Part shown: positions 44,667 through 54,831 of the stretch, piece after piece | Layout: each line of letters starts with the position of its first letter | Position numbering within the stretch: the stretch's first letter is position 1 | Assembly (NCBI RefSeq): GCF_900104255.1 | Contig: NZ_FNKZ01000001.1 | Location: forward strand, 1 to 64,000 | Direction: 5' to 3' | Source of the DNA: Pseudoxanthomonas sp. CF385 | GTDB lineage: Bacteria > Pseudomonadota > Gammaproteobacteria > Xanthomonadales > Xanthomonadaceae | DNA: 64,000 nt | Notes under the pieces: generated by a model | Database searches by the model: none | What the model was told of the DNA's origin: nothing | The model's input: only the letters and a program-made list of their open reading frames with translations | Program-made: the position numbers and the translations under genes

Positions 44667-47600
44667 GGAAGTACAAGCTGCCCGACGACCTGACACCGGA
44701 AGAGCGGGAAGCCCGCATCGCCGAACTGCGCGCGCGCCGGAAAGCGCGGATGCGCACGCTCGCGATCCGCAGCGCGATCGGCACCGGCGTACTCGTCGTG
44801 CTGCTGTGCATCGGCCTGTACTGGTTGCTGCAGACGGTGGCTGGCCGCGACATCCTGCTCGCGCAGATCCAGGCGCGCCTGCCGGCGGACGCGTCGCTGA
44901 CGTACAAGGAAGTGGACGGCCCCATCGCCGGCCCGCTGACGTTGCGCGGCGTGGATTTCCGCTGGGACACGATCCACTTCACTGCCGACGAGGTGTACCT
45001 GGAGCCGGACCTGCGTCCGTTGCTGGGCAAGCGCCTGCGCCTGGACGTGTTGCGCGTGCGTGGCGCGATGCTCGACGTGCCCGAGAGCGACGAGCCGTTC
45101 GAACTGCCGCATTGGCCCGACCTGCTGCCGCAGATCGAGATGCCGCTGGCGATCCAGGCCGACCGTCTGGAAGTGGACCGCTTCCTGATCCGGCAGAGCG
45201 GCCAGCCCGTCATCGACATCGCCCGCGCCACCGGCGGCCTCGACATCGGCAACGGCTACGTGCATGCGCAGAAGCTGGCCATCGCCAGCGACCGTGGCGC
45301 CTTCGGCGTGCACGGCAGCTATGCGCCGCGCGACAACTACACCACCGACCTGACCGCCACCGGCGTGTTTCCCGCCGCCACCGGACGCACGCCGGCCCGC
45401 ATCGGCCTGGTGGCGCGCGGCAACCGTGCGCGGATGAACGTCGGTGTGGCGGGCGCCGCACCGGCGCCGCTACGCGCGACCCTGACCCTGCGCGGCGAAA
45501 CCAAGCCGACCTGGAACTTCGCTGCGAAGTCCGAAGCGCTCGACCTGTCGTTGCTCGGCGTGATGGACGACAGCACGCCGCTCGCGTTCGACCTGGTCGC
45601 CAAGGGCGCCGGTGGCGCCGCGGACCTGCAGGGCACGGCACAGCAGGGCGACATCGCCGTGGTGATCGAACCCTCGCACGCCCGCATCGACGGCGAGGTG
45701 CTGACCGTCGAACCGCTCGCCATCCGCGCCTTCGACGGCTACGCCGCGCTGCGCGGGCGCGCGGACTTCACCGTGCCGGAGAACCCCGAGTTCCGCTTCG
45801 CGGTGAACGCGCGCGGCCTGCGCTGGGGCACGGAGGCGGAGAGCATGATCGGCGCCGAAGGCGACTTCGGCCTGGCCGGCAAGCTCGAAGCCTGGGCGGC
45901 GATAGGCAAGGCCACACTGACGCGCGGCGACGACAGCGCGGTGCTGGAATTCGACGGCCGCGGCAACGCCGAGCGCGTGCAGCTGCAGACGCTGCGGGCC
46001 ACCATGCCGACCGGCACGCTGGACGCGACCGGCACCGTCGGCTGGGCACCCGTGCTCGATTGGGACGTGAAGGCCACGCTCGCCGGCTTCGACCCGGGTT
46101 ATTTCGCCGCGGGATGGAACGGCAACATTTCCGGACAGCTCGCCTCCAAGGGCAGGCAGCGCGAGGACGGCCGGTTCCAGGGCACGCTGGATGTGCCGAA
46201 GCTCGGCGGACGCCTGCGCGATCGCGCGCTCGATGCGCGCGGCACGTTCGCCCTCGACGGCGACGCGGGCCAGGGCGAGCTGGATCTGTCGCTGGGCGGC
46301 AGCCGGGTTGCAGCGAAAGGCAAGGTCGGCGACACGCTCGATGTCGACGCCACGTTCCGTCCGCTCAATCTCGCCGACCTGCTCCCGGACGCTAGCGGCA
46401 CCCTCGCCGGCACGCTGAAGCTGACCGGCGCGCGCACCGCACCGAACATCGATGCCGACCTCGGCGGCGAGAACCTGCGCTGGGACGACTGGAGCGCCGG
46501 CCGCGTCAGCCTGCGCGGCCGCCTGCCCTGGCGCAACGGCGCAGGCGAACTCGCGTTGCAGGCCAGCGCCGTCGACGTCGGTACCGTGCTGGACAGCGTG
46601 CAGCTCAACGCGCGCGGCGCCGTGGAAGACCTGCGCTTCGACGGCGATGCGCGCAACGCGATGGGCGCGGTGGCGCTGGCCGGCAGCGCGCAGAAGCGCG
46701 GCGCGAACTGGCAGGGCACGCTGGACGCGCTGCGCATCGCGCCCTCGAAGGGCAATCCGTGGACGCTGCGGCAGCCGGCGCGCTTCGCCCAGAACGGCAC
46801 CACGTGGACCCTGTCCGAAAGCTGCCTGGGGTCCGATATCGGCGGCGCGCTGTGCGCGACCGCCAACTGGCCGCGGCAGGGCCTGGTGGTGCGCGGCGAA
46901 GCGCTCTCGCTCGCTCTCGTGCAGCCCTGGCTGCCGCCGAGCAACGGCCGCCCGCTGACGCTGCGGGGCGAGTTCACCCTCGACGCCACGCTGCGGCCCG
47001 CCGGCAACGCCTGGGCAGGCGAAGTGCACCTGGCCTCGCTCGATGGCGGCCTGAAGATGGGCACCAGCGCGCGCGGCGAGATCATCCGCTACGACAACTT
47101 CACCTTCGACGCCGAGTTCACGCCGCAACGCATCCAGGGCCGCCTGGGCACCGGCTTCAAGGGCGACGGCTACGTCGATGCGACCTTCAACACCGGCTGG
47201 GATGCGTTCGCACCGCTGAAAGGCGATCTGTACTTCCACAACTCCCGCTTGTTCTGGATGGAGCTGTTCTCGCCGGATCTCGTGCGTCCGCGCGGCAAGC
47301 TGGCCGGCCACATCGGCGTGGCCGGCACGCGCGGCCGTCCGTTGTTGAGCGGCGAAGCCACGCTCACCGAGTTCACCGGCGAGCTGCCCGCGCTCGGTGT
47401 CTCGCTCACCGACGGCAGCGCGGACCTGGTCGCGCTGTCCGACGGCAGCGCGCGCATCGACGGCAGCATGAAGACCGTCTCGTCCACCGGCGGCACCGGC
47501 ACCGGCGGCGTGCTCAACGTGTCGGGTACGCTGGGGTGGAACAACGACACCACGCCACTGCAGTTCCAGGTGCGCGGCAACAACGTGCTGGTCGCGGATA

Positions 47601-48496
47601 CCACCGACCTGCGCGCGGTGGCTTCGCCGAACCTGCAGGTCGGTTTCGCCGACAACACGATCCAGGTACGCGGCGAAGTGGGCGTTCCATCCGCCACCAT
47701 CGACGTGGAGAAACTCGATGACGGTGTATCCGCGTCGGACGACGTCGTGGTGCTGGACCCCGCCGATCCGGAGCGCGCGCCGAGTTCGCGACTCGACCTG
47801 GACCTGGCGCTCAAGGTCGGCGACCAGGTCAACCTGAAGGGCTACGGGCTGGAAGGCACGCTGGCCGGCACCCTGCACGTGCGCTCGCAGCCGGGCCGCG
47901 AAATGCTGGCCACCGGTCGCCTGGACGTGGACGGCCGCTACGAGGCCTACGGGCAGAAGCTGCGCATCACCCGCGGCGAGCTGACGTGGAGCAACAACGC
48001 GGTGTCCGACCCGCGCATCAACATCCGTGCCGAGCGCGAAGTCGTCAGCGCCAGCGTCACCGCCGGCATCGACGTGACCGGACGCGCCAGCCAGCCGCGT
48101 GCGCGCGTGTGGTCCAACCCGGCGATGTCCGAATCCGAGGCGCTCGCTTACCTGGTGCTGGGCCGCTCGCTCAACACCGCCAGCAGTGACGAAAGCCAGC
48201 GCATCAACGCGGCCTCGTCCGCACTGGGCGCCGGCGCGGGCCTGCTCGCGTCCCAGCTCGGCGCGAAGATCGGCCTGGACGATGCGGGCGTGCTGGAATC
48301 GCGCACGCTGGGCGGCTCCGTGTTCGGCGTGGGCAAGTACCTGTCGCCCAAGCTGTACGTCAGTTACGGCGTGTCGATGATCGGCTCGGGCTCCGCGGTG
48401 ACGCTGAAGTACCTGCTGCGCAAAGGCTTCGACGTGGAAATCGAATCGAGCACCATCGAGACCCGCGGTTCGATCAACTGGCGCAAGGAAAAATGA
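44663..48496 (+). CDS. tamB: Translocation and assembly module TamB
   Basis: 1277 residues. A cytoplasmic start (VRKYKLPDDLTPEERE; GTG at 44663) and a single membrane anchor (about 36-55) are followed by a long beta-rich, AsmA-like groove across the periplasm. The C-terminal DUF490 domain ends with KGFDVEIESSTIETRGSINW. With TamA it forms an envelope-spanning bridge now linked to phospholipid transport. Coupled to tamA by a four-base overlap. Confidence 0.94.
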   Translation: MRKYKLPDDLTPEEREARIAELRARRKARMRTLAIRSAIGTGVLVVLLCIGLYWLLQTVAGRDILLAQIQARLPADASLTYKEVDGPIAGPLTLRGVDFRWDTIHFTADEVYLEPDLRPLLGKRLRLDVLRVRGAMLDVPESDEPFELPHWPDLLPQIEMPLAIQADRLEVDRFLIRQSGQPVIDIARATGGLDIGNGYVHAQKLAIASDRGAFGVHGSYAPRDNYTTDLTATGVFPAATGRTPARIGLVARGNRARMNVGVAGAAPAPLRATLTLRGETKPTWNFAAKSEALDLSLLGVMDDSTPLAFDLVAKGAGGAADLQGTAQQGDIAVVIEPSHARIDGEVLTVEPLAIRAFDGYAALRGRADFTVPENPEFRFAVNARGLRWGTEAESMIGAEGDFGLAGKLEAWAAIGKATLTRGDDSAVLEFDGRGNAERVQLQTLRATMPTGTLDATGTVGWAPVLDWDVKATLAGFDPGYFAAGWNGNISGQLASKGRQREDGRFQGTLDVPKLGGRLRDRALDARGTFALDGDAGQGELDLSLGGSRVAAKGKVGDTLDVDATFRPLNLADLLPDASGTLAGTLKLTGARTAPNIDADLGGENLRWDDWSAGRVSLRGRLPWRNGAGELALQASAVDVGTVLDSVQLNARGAVEDLRFDGDARNAMGAVALAGSAQKRGANWQGTLDALRIAPSKGNPWTLRQPARFAQNGTTWTLSESCLGSDIGGALCATANWPRQGLVVRGEALSLALVQPWLPPSNGRPLTLRGEFTLDATLRPAGNAWAGEVHLASLDGGLKMGTSARGEIIRYDNFTFDAEFTPQRIQGRLGTGFKGDGYVDATFNTGWDAFAPLKGDLYFHNSRLFWMELFSPDLVRPRGKLAGHIGVAGTRGRPLLSGEATLTEFTGELPALGVSLTDGSADLVALSDGSARIDGSMKTVSSTGGTGTGGVLNVSGTLGWNNDTTPLQFQVRGNNVLVADTTDLRAVASPNLQVGFADNTIQVRGEVGVPSATIDVEKLDDGVSASDDVVVLDPADPERAPSSRLDLDLALKVGDQVNLKGYGLEGTLAGTLHVRSQPGREMLATGRLDVDGRYEAYGQKLRITRGELTWSNNAVSDPRINIRAEREVVSASVTAGIDVTGRASQPRARVWSNPAMSESEALAYLVLGRSLNTASSDESQRINAASSALGAGAGLLASQLGAKIGLDDAGVLESRTLGGSVFGVGKYLSPKLYVSYGVSMIGSGSAVTLKYLLRKGFDVEIESSTIETRGSINWRKEK

Positions 48497-48530
48497 GGCC
48501 ACGCCTCCATCGCGGCCGCCGCGCTGCCCG

Positions 48531-49601
48531 ATGACGCCCGCCCTGCTCCGGCATCGCCTGCAGCGGCAGGGCATCGCGACGCCGGTCGCCGACAGCGTCG
48601 CCGCGACGGTCCGCCATCTGGCGGCGATGCAGGCCCAGGACTACGCCGCCTCGTTGTTCGCGATCGGGCTGCGTACCTCCGGCGCGACGCTGGCCACGGT
48701 GGAGGCCGCGATCGCGCGCGGCGAGATCGTCCGCACCTGGCCGATGCGCGGCACCCTGCACTGGCTCGCGCGCGAAGACGTGCGCTGGATGGTGGCGCTG
48801 ATGGCGCCGCGCGTGCAGGCCGCCAACGCCGCGCGCATCGCCCGCGACCATGGGCTGGACGAGCACACGCTTGCGCGTTGTCGACGCGCGATCGAGGCAG
48901 CGCTTTCCCACGGCCGCCCCGTCATGCGCGGCGACCTGTACGCGCAGCTGGACGCGATCGGCGTGGACAGCGGCGGACAGCGCGGCCTGCAGGTGCTGGG
49001 CTGGATGGCCCACGAGGGTCTGATCTGCCAGGGCCCGCGCGAAGGCCGGCAACCGACCTTCGTCTGGCTCGATGCGTGGATCCCCGCAGCCGCCACGCTC
49101 AGCCGCGAGGAAGCCCTGCATCGCCTCGCGCTGCGCTACCTGCAGGGCCACGCGCCCGCGAGCGCGGCCGACCTGGCCTGGTGGTCCGGCCTGACCCAGA
49201 AGGACGCGAAGCTGGCGCTCGAGAGCGCGTCGTCGTCATTGCTGCGCGAGACGCACGCAGGCGATGTGCTGTGGCATGCGGCCGCACTGCCGGCGGCACG
49301 CGCTGCGCGCAGCATCCATCTCCTGCCCGCCTTCGACGAGTACCTCATCGGCTATCGCGACCGCAGCCCGGTGGTGGCGGACGAACAACTGCGCCGGGTG
49401 ATCGGCATCAACGGCCTGGTCAACCCCACCGTGATCGTGGACGGCCGCGTGGTGGGCACATGGAAACGCGACGCCGATGCGCGCGGGCACGTCCGCATCG
49501 CACCATTTCGTCCTCTGGCTGAGAAGGAACGACTTGGCATCGGCAAGGCGGCGGCGCGGCTCGCGCGGTTCCTGGGTGCGCCTGCGCCGGTCGCGTCCTG
49601 A
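48531..49601 (+). CDS. AlkZ-like winged-helix DNA glycosylase (HTH_42)
   Basis: 356 residues. The HTH_42/DUF1006 architecture is a tandem winged-helix fold. The segment MQAQDYAASLFAIGLR (about 33-48) holds QxQ, the catalytic pair described for AlkZ, which unhooks DNA crosslinks; YcaQ/AlkX instead has QxE. So this is closer to the AlkZ-like (AZL) branch than to E. coli YcaQ. The C-terminal FDEYLIGYRDRS and VVGTWKR motifs are typical. Substrate unknown. It follows tamB but with a gap of 34 bases. Confidence 0.83.
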   Translation: MTPALLRHRLQRQGIATPVADSVAATVRHLAAMQAQDYAASLFAIGLRTSGATLATVEAAIARGEIVRTWPMRGTLHWLAREDVRWMVALMAPRVQAANAARIARDHGLDEHTLARCRRAIEAALSHGRPVMRGDLYAQLDAIGVDSGGQRGLQVLGWMAHEGLICQGPREGRQPTFVWLDAWIPAAATLSREEALHRLALRYLQGHAPASAADLAWWSGLTQKDAKLALESASSSLLRETHAGDVLWHAAALPAARAARSIHLLPAFDEYLIGYRDRSPVVADEQLRRVIGINGLVNPTVIVDGRVVGTWKRDADARGHVRIAPFRPLAEKERLGIGKAAARLARFLGAPAPVAS

Positions 49602-49683
49602 ACAGCGCCGCTCTGTAACCCGGCATTTGCCGCATGCGGGGCGGCCGGCTATCGTCGTCCGTCCTGTCATTGCGATATCTCCG

Positions 49684-51825
49684 ATGCGCCGCCGAATCTC
49701 CGCCACCACGCTCGCCCTGGGCGTTGCCCTCACCCTGCCCGCCCATGCCGACGAAGGCATGTGGATGCCTTCGCAACTGCCGCAGCTGGCCAAGCCGCTG
49801 CGCGAGGCCGGCTTCAAAGGCGACCCGAAGACACTCGCCGATGTCACTGCCGCGCCGCTGAGCGCGGTGGTCCGCGCGGGCGGCGGCACGGGTGCGTTCG
49901 TCTCGCCGGACGGCCTGATCCTGACCAATCACCACGTCGCCTACGGCGTGATCCAGTACAACAGCAAGCCGGAGCGGAACCTGATCGACGACGGCTTCAC
50001 CGCCGCCGACCGTGCCGGTGAGCTGCCGGCGAATCCGGACTTCCGCGTGTTGGTCACCGTCGGCTACGACAAGGTCACCGAGCGCGTGCTGAAGGACACC
50101 TCCGGCAAGACCGGGCGCGCGTACTTTGATGCCGTCGATCGCGCCAGCAAGGCTATCGTCGCCGAATGCGAGCAGGAAACCGGCGTGCGCTGCAGCGTGG
50201 CGAACATGTACTACGGCACCGACTTCTACCGCATCCGCCAGCTGGAGCTGCGCGATATCCGCCTGGTGTACGCACCGCCGCGCGCGATCGGCAACTACGG
50301 CGACGAGATCGACAACTTCATGTGGCCGCGGCACACCGGCGACTTCACCCTGCTGCGCGCCTACGTCGGCAAGGACGGCAAGCCGGCGGCCTACAGCACG
50401 GACAACGTCCCCTATCGCGCCCCCGCCCACCTGTCGCTGGCGAAGGACGGACCGAAGGCCGGCGACTACGCAATGCTGGCCGGCTATCCGGGCACGACGT
50501 ACCGGCATCGCACCGCCGCCGAGTTCGACGAACAGGTCAACTGGACGCTGCCCGCGCGCGTGGCCGTGTTCGACCAGCTCATCGGGGTGATCGAAGCGGC
50601 CGGCAAGCAGGACGCCGATGCCAAGACCCGCTACGCCGCGCAACTGCAATCGCTGAAGAACAACCGCAAGCGCGCGGCCGGCGAGCTGGAAGGCCTGCGT
50701 CGCAGCGATGCCGTGCGCGTCCGCGCGGAAGACGAACGCGGCATGCTGGCCACGGCGGCGGCGAAAAAGGAACGGGCGGACATCGACGCGCTCGCTGCCT
50801 CGATCGCCGGCGGCTCGGCCGTGCGCGAGCGTGAGCTGCTGCTGTCGCTGTTCGGTTCCCAGTCCCAGCTGATGCGCACCGCGATCACCCTGGAACGGCT
50901 GCGTATGGAGTCGGCCAAACCGGATGCCGAGCGCGAGAGTGGCTACCAGGCCCGCGACCACGCCCTCATCGAAGGCGTCCTGAAACAGGTGCAGCGGCGC
51001 TACGCGCCGGACGTGGAGAAGGCGCTGTTGACGGTGCTGTTGACGCGCTATCAGCAATTGCCGGACGCGCAGCGCCTGCCGGGCTTCGACGCCGCGTTCG
51101 GGCGCACGCCTACCGCGCTGAAGCAGGCACTGGACACGCTGTACGCGCGCACGAAACTGGGCGATGAAGCAGAGCGCCTGTCCCGGTTCGCCGCCGCCCG
51201 CGAAGGCAAGCCGGTGGCCGCCGATCCGTTGATCGACCTGGCCGCCACGCTGGTGCCCGTGCAGCTGGCGTTGGAGCAGGAACGCAAGACGCGCGAGGGC
51301 GAGCAGCTCCGCCTGCGCCCGGCGTACATGCGTGCGCTGTTCGCATGGCGCCAACAACAGGGGCGTGCGCTGTATCCCGACGCCAACGGCACGCTGCGCG
51401 TCAGCTTCGGCAAGGTGGATGGCTTCTCGCCGCGCGACGGCGTGCAGTACACTCCGGTGACGACCGTGGCCGGCATCGTCGAAAAGAACACCGGCGACGT
51501 GCCCTTCGATGCACCGAAGCCGTTGCTGGAAGCGATCGTGAAGGGCGATTTCGCCGGCACCGAAGACCCCGTGCTGAAGACGCAGACGGTCAACTTCCTG
51601 ACCAACCTGGACACCACCGGCGGCAACTCCGGCTCACCCGTGCTCAACGCGCGCGGCGAACTGATCGGCCTGAACTTCGACAGCAACTGGGAATCCGTCA
51701 GCGCCAGCTGGATGTTCGACCCGCGCTACAAGCGCGCGGTGCACGTCGACATGCGGTACCTGCGCTGGCTGATGGGCAAGGTGTATCCGGCGCCGCACCT
51801 GCTGGAGGAGATGGGCGCGCAGTGA
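49684..51825 (+). CDS. S46 family dipeptidyl peptidase (DPP7/DAP BII-like)
   Basis: 713 residues. A signal peptide ends at PAHADEG. The triad is His83/84 in LTNHHVAYG, Asp220 in WPRHTGDF and Ser649 in TGGNSGSP. S46 enzymes remove dipeptides from the N-terminus of peptides in the periplasm and support growth on protein, as in Pseudoxanthomonas and Porphyromonas. Start chosen for the signal peptide. The stop overlaps the GTG of a 56-residue gene. Confidence 0.95.
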   Translation: MRRRISATTLALGVALTLPAHADEGMWMPSQLPQLAKPLREAGFKGDPKTLADVTAAPLSAVVRAGGGTGAFVSPDGLILTNHHVAYGVIQYNSKPERNLIDDGFTAADRAGELPANPDFRVLVTVGYDKVTERVLKDTSGKTGRAYFDAVDRASKAIVAECEQETGVRCSVANMYYGTDFYRIRQLELRDIRLVYAPPRAIGNYGDEIDNFMWPRHTGDFTLLRAYVGKDGKPAAYSTDNVPYRAPAHLSLAKDGPKAGDYAMLAGYPGTTYRHRTAAEFDEQVNWTLPARVAVFDQLIGVIEAAGKQDADAKTRYAAQLQSLKNNRKRAAGELEGLRRSDAVRVRAEDERGMLATAAAKKERADIDALAASIAGGSAVRERELLLSLFGSQSQLMRTAITLERLRMESAKPDAERESGYQARDHALIEGVLKQVQRRYAPDVEKALLTVLLTRYQQLPDAQRLPGFDAAFGRTPTALKQALDTLYARTKLGDEAERLSRFAAAREGKPVAADPLIDLAATLVPVQLALEQERKTREGEQLRLRPAYMRALFAWRQQQGRALYPDANGTLRVSFGKVDGFSPRDGVQYTPVTTVAGIVEKNTGDVPFDAPKPLLEAIVKGDFAGTEDPVLKTQTVNFLTNLDTTGGNSGSPVLNARGELIGLNFDSNWESVSASWMFDPRYKRAVHVDMRYLRWLMGKVYPAPHLLEEMGAQ

Positions 51826-51992
51826 AGCCCGACGACGACCCGCGCCCGGTCGAACCCGAACCGCCGCTGCCCAGCGATTGTTGCAACAGCGGCTGCCCGA
51901 TCTGCGTGCACGATCTGTATGCCGAACAGCTGCAGCACTACCGGCAGCAGTTGGCGGACTGGAAAGCCAGGCACCCCGATTCGCCAGCCTAG
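51822..51992 (+). CDS. Oxidoreductase-like domain small protein
   Basis: 56 residues. GTG 51822 overlaps the peptidase stop (GTGA). The motif DCCNSGCPICVHDLYAEQLQHY matches the oxidoreductase-like N-terminal domain (PF09791), a four-Cys pattern (CC..GC..C) probably binding a metal. The rest is short and acidic. It overlaps the RlaP stop at the other end, so it is hemmed in on both sides. Function unknown. Confidence 0.78.
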   Translation: MKPDDDPRPVEPEPPLPSDCCNSGCPICVHDLYAEQLQHYRQQLADWKARHPDSPA

Positions 51993-52798
51993 ACGACGCC
52001 CAGTGCCTCGCGGAGGAAGGCGTCCAGTTCCGCATCGCTGCAGTCGCGGCCGGGCAAGTCAGGTGCCGCGGATCGCATGCGCGCCAGCTGCTCCGCCAGG
52101 AAATCGCTGATCACCGCAATCCGCGGTGCATCAGCCACCTCCTTGCTGGCTCGTTTCGCCACCAGCAGGTCGTCAATGGCCTCGCGCAATGGACCACCGG
52201 GGCAAAGGCGATCAAGAAGGTGCTCGAACGCCATCGGCGGCGGCTCCCCGTCCGCCTCGATCCAGAGGCAGGCGAGCACGGGACGGATGGCGTACAGGTA
52301 CTTTTTGGTCCTGATGCGCTCGCCCTGCAGATGGCCGTCAAAGGTGGAGGCCGCCATGCTCAGGTAGTGGTGCCAGCCGGCACGGCGCGAATAGGCGCGC
52401 GTTGCCAATGCTTCGAGCATCGGTGCCAAGCGCTCGTCACGGCGATAGACGATCGGCGACCGCATCCACTCCAGCAGTGTGGGGTTGGATTTCGAAAGCA
52501 ACCTCAGTGCCTTCCGCAGATCCCATCCACTGACGTCCAGGTCGGTTTCGATCGGCAGCTCGATAACGTCACGCTGCGGTTCGCCGGGCCCCGTGCGCTC
52601 ACTGACGCTGAGATACCACGGCGCGCGATGCAGATAAACGAAGCGTGCGTCGTAGTCGCTGTCGGGCGACGAGAAGCCCCAGCCACGGCTTCCGGATTCG
52701 CAAGCGAAGAGGATCCGCACGTCGTGTTCGCTTTCGATCCGCGCGAGCGCTTGCTCGATCGCGGCGCGTTTCTCCGGCTCCACTGGATGGATATTCAT
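51989..52798 (-). CDS. RlaP-like nucleotidyltransferase (YcgL-type)
   Basis: 269 residues. ATG 52798 is chosen for the strong GGGGAGGGGC upstream. The polymerase-beta motif is CESGSRGWGFSSPDSDYDARF (about 35-55), with the Gly-Ser and two Asp that bind metal. The rest (helical, with RIRTKKYLYAIRPVLACLW) fits the RlaP family, named for its link to RtcB-type RNA repair. No RtcB is in the window, so the partner is unknown. Its 3' end overlaps the small oxidoreductase-like gene. Confidence 0.85.
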   Translation of the reverse strand: MNIHPVEPEKRAAIEQALARIESEHDVRILFACESGSRGWGFSSPDSDYDARFVYLHRAPWYLSVSERTGPGEPQRDVIELPIETDLDVSGWDLRKALRLLSKSNPTLLEWMRSPIVYRRDERLAPMLEALATRAYSRRAGWHHYLSMAASTFDGHLQGERIRTKKYLYAIRPVLACLWIEADGEPPPMAFEHLLDRLCPGGPLREAIDDLLVAKRASKEVADAPRIAVISDFLAEQLARMRSAAPDLPGRDCSDAELDAFLREALGVV

Positions 52799-52846
52799 GC
52801 CCCTCCCCTTTTTTGGAAAGGGAGTATCGCATCGGAACACCTCGGC

Positions 52847-54736
52847 TCACGCCACCCGACTACGCCGCGCGCGCTCCAGGTGCACCAGCAGCAACGAGAT
52901 GGCGGCGGGCGTCATGCCGGGGATACGCTGCGCCTGACCGATCGTTTCCGGTTGCACGCGCTCCAGCTTCTGCTGCACTTCGGCCGACAGGCCGCGCACG
53001 CCGGCGAAGTCGAAGCCCGCCGGGATCGGCGTGGATTCGTTGCGCTGCTGGCGCTCGATCTCGTCGCGCTGGCGGTCGAGATAGCCGGCGTACTTCACGC
53101 CGATCTCCACCTGTTCGGCCACCTGCGCATCGTCCACGCCGGGCCCGATCGACGGCACCGCCATCAGCTTCGCGTAATCCAGTTCGGGGCGCTTGATCAG
53201 GTCGAGCACGTTGGTCTCGCGGCTGACCTGCACGCCCAGCGTATCGGCGACGTCGCGCCCCATCGCATTGGCGGGCGTGGCCCACAGCGCGCGCAGGCGG
53301 CCGGTTTCGCGCGCGATGGCCTCGCGCTTGGCGTCGAAGCGTTGCCAACGCGCATCGTCGACCAGGCCGAGCGCCCGACCGGTTTCGGTCAGGCGCAGGT
53401 CCGCATTGTCCTCGCGCAGCTGCAGCCGGTATTCGGCGCGGCTGGTGAACATGCGGTACGGCTCCTTCGTGCCATGCGTGATCAGGTCGTCGACCAGCAC
53501 GCCTAGATAGGCTTCATCGCGACGCGGCGACCAGGCCTCTTTCTGCTGCGCGAAGCGCGCGGCATTGAGGCCGGCGAGCAAACCCTGCGCGGCGGCTTCC
53601 TCGTACCCGGTGGTACCGTTGATCTGGCCGGCGAAGAACAGGCCCGCGACCGCCTTGGTCTCCAGCGACGCCTTCAGGCCGCGTGGATCGAAGAAGTCGT
53701 ACTCGATGGCGTAACCGGGACGCGTGATGTGCGCGTTCTCCATGCCGCGGATGCTGCGCACCAGCGCCAGCTGCACGTCGAACGGCAGCGACGTCGAGAT
53801 GCCGTTGGGATAGATCTCGGTGACGTCGAGGCCTTCCGGTTCGACGAAGATCTGATGGCTGGCCTTCTCGGCGAAGCGCACCACCTTGTCCTCGATGGAC
53901 GGGCAATAGCGCGGACCGATGCCCTCGATCTGGCCGGAGTACATCGGCGAGCGATGCAGCGCACCGCGGATGATCTCGTGGGTCTGCTCACTGGTGTGGG
54001 TGATCCAGCACGACACCTGGCGCGGGTGGTCGGCCACATCGCCCATGAAGGACATCACCGGCAGCGGATCGTCGCCGGGCTGCTCTTCCATCACCGAGTA
54101 ATCGAGCGAGCGTCCGTCGATGCGCGGCGGCGTGCCGGTCTTCAGGCGATCGACGACGAAGGCGCCCTCGCGCAGGCGCTGCGCCAACGCCGTGGCCGGC
54201 GGGTCGCCCGCGCGGCCGGCAGCGTACTGCGTCTCGCCGACATGGATCTTGCCGGCGAGGAACGTACCCGCCGTCAGCACCACCGCCTCGGCGTGGAACC
54301 GCAGGCCGGTCTGGGTGACCGCGCCCTTCACGATGCCGCCTTCGATGATCAGATCGTCGACGGCCGCCTGGAACAGGGTCAGGTGGGCCTGCGCTTCCAC
54401 GGCGCGCCGGATCGCGCTGCGGTACAGCGCGCGGTCGGCCTGGCAGCGGGTCGCACGCACGGCGGGGCCCTTGCTCGCATTGAGCGTGCGCCACTGGATG
54501 CCCGCGCGGTCGGCGGCCCAGGCCATCACGCCGCCCAGCGCATCGATCTCCTTCACCAGATGGCCCTTGCCGATGCCGCCGATGGCCGGATTGCAGCTCA
54601 TCGCACCCACCGTCTCCACGTTGTGGGTCAGCAACAGCGTGCGCGCGCCAGTGCGGGCGGACGCCAACGCAGCCTCGGTGCCGGCATGGCCGCCGCCGAT
54701 GATGATCACGTCGTAGTGGTGGAAGCTGGGGCTCAT
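52847..54736 (-). CDS. mnmG: tRNA uridine 5-carboxymethylaminomethyl modification enzyme MnmG
   Basis: 629 residues from [10 protein letters not shown], equal to E. coli; an ATG eight codons upstream is possible. The FAD motif is [10 protein letters not shown] (about 14-23). [23 protein letters not shown] and the C-terminal [19 protein letters not shown] domain are typical. With MnmE (not in the window) it modifies U34 of several tRNAs. The non-coding region before it holds a sigma-54-type promoter pointing away. Confidence 0.97.
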   Translation of the reverse strand: MSPSFHHYDVIIIGGGHAGTEAALASARTGARTLLLTHNVETVGAMSCNPAIGGIGKGHLVKEIDALGGVMAWAADRAGIQWRTLNASKGPAVRATRCQADRALYRSAIRRAVEAQAHLTLFQAAVDDLIIEGGIVKGAVTQTGLRFHAEAVVLTAGTFLAGKIHVGETQYAAGRAGDPPATALAQRLREGAFVVDRLKTGTPPRIDGRSLDYSVMEEQPGDDPLPVMSFMGDVADHPRQVSCWITHTSEQTHEIIRGALHRSPMYSGQIEGIGPRYCPSIEDKVVRFAEKASHQIFVEPEGLDVTEIYPNGISTSLPFDVQLALVRSIRGMENAHITRPGYAIEYDFFDPRGLKASLETKAVAGLFFAGQINGTTGYEEAAAQGLLAGLNAARFAQQKEAWSPRRDEAYLGVLVDDLITHGTKEPYRMFTSRAEYRLQLREDNADLRLTETGRALGLVDDARWQRFDAKREAIARETGRLRALWATPANAMGRDVADTLGVQVSRETNVLDLIKRPELDYAKLMAVPSIGPGVDDAQVAEQVEIGVKYAGYLDRQRDEIERQQRNESTPIPAGFDFAGVRGLSAEVQQKLERVQPETIGQAQRIPGMTPAAISLLLVHLERARRSRVA

Positions 54737-54804
54737 CGTGGATTCCGGGCCCGCGATCATGCGGGTGGGGGTTCAGGCTAACGAGGTCGGGGTGCAGGGC
54801 AAAG

Positions 54805-54820
54805 TTGGCACGCTTCCTGC
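54805..54820 (+). promoter_or_regulatory. Sigma-54 (RpoN) promoter
   Basis: TTGGCACGCTTCCTGC. GG at 54807-54808 and GC at 54819-54820 are separated by ten bases, as required for the -24/-12 elements. It matches the TGGCACG-N4-TTGC consensus except for one base. The start of transcription would fall at about 54832. Confidence 0.72.
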
Positions 54821-54831
54821 TGTATTCCCAT

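Noticed and set aside
45470..48574. Open frame of 1034 codons antisense to tamB
   Set aside because: Same cause: third-position GC bias keeps the antisense frame open. TamB is confirmed by its domains and by the overlap with tamA.
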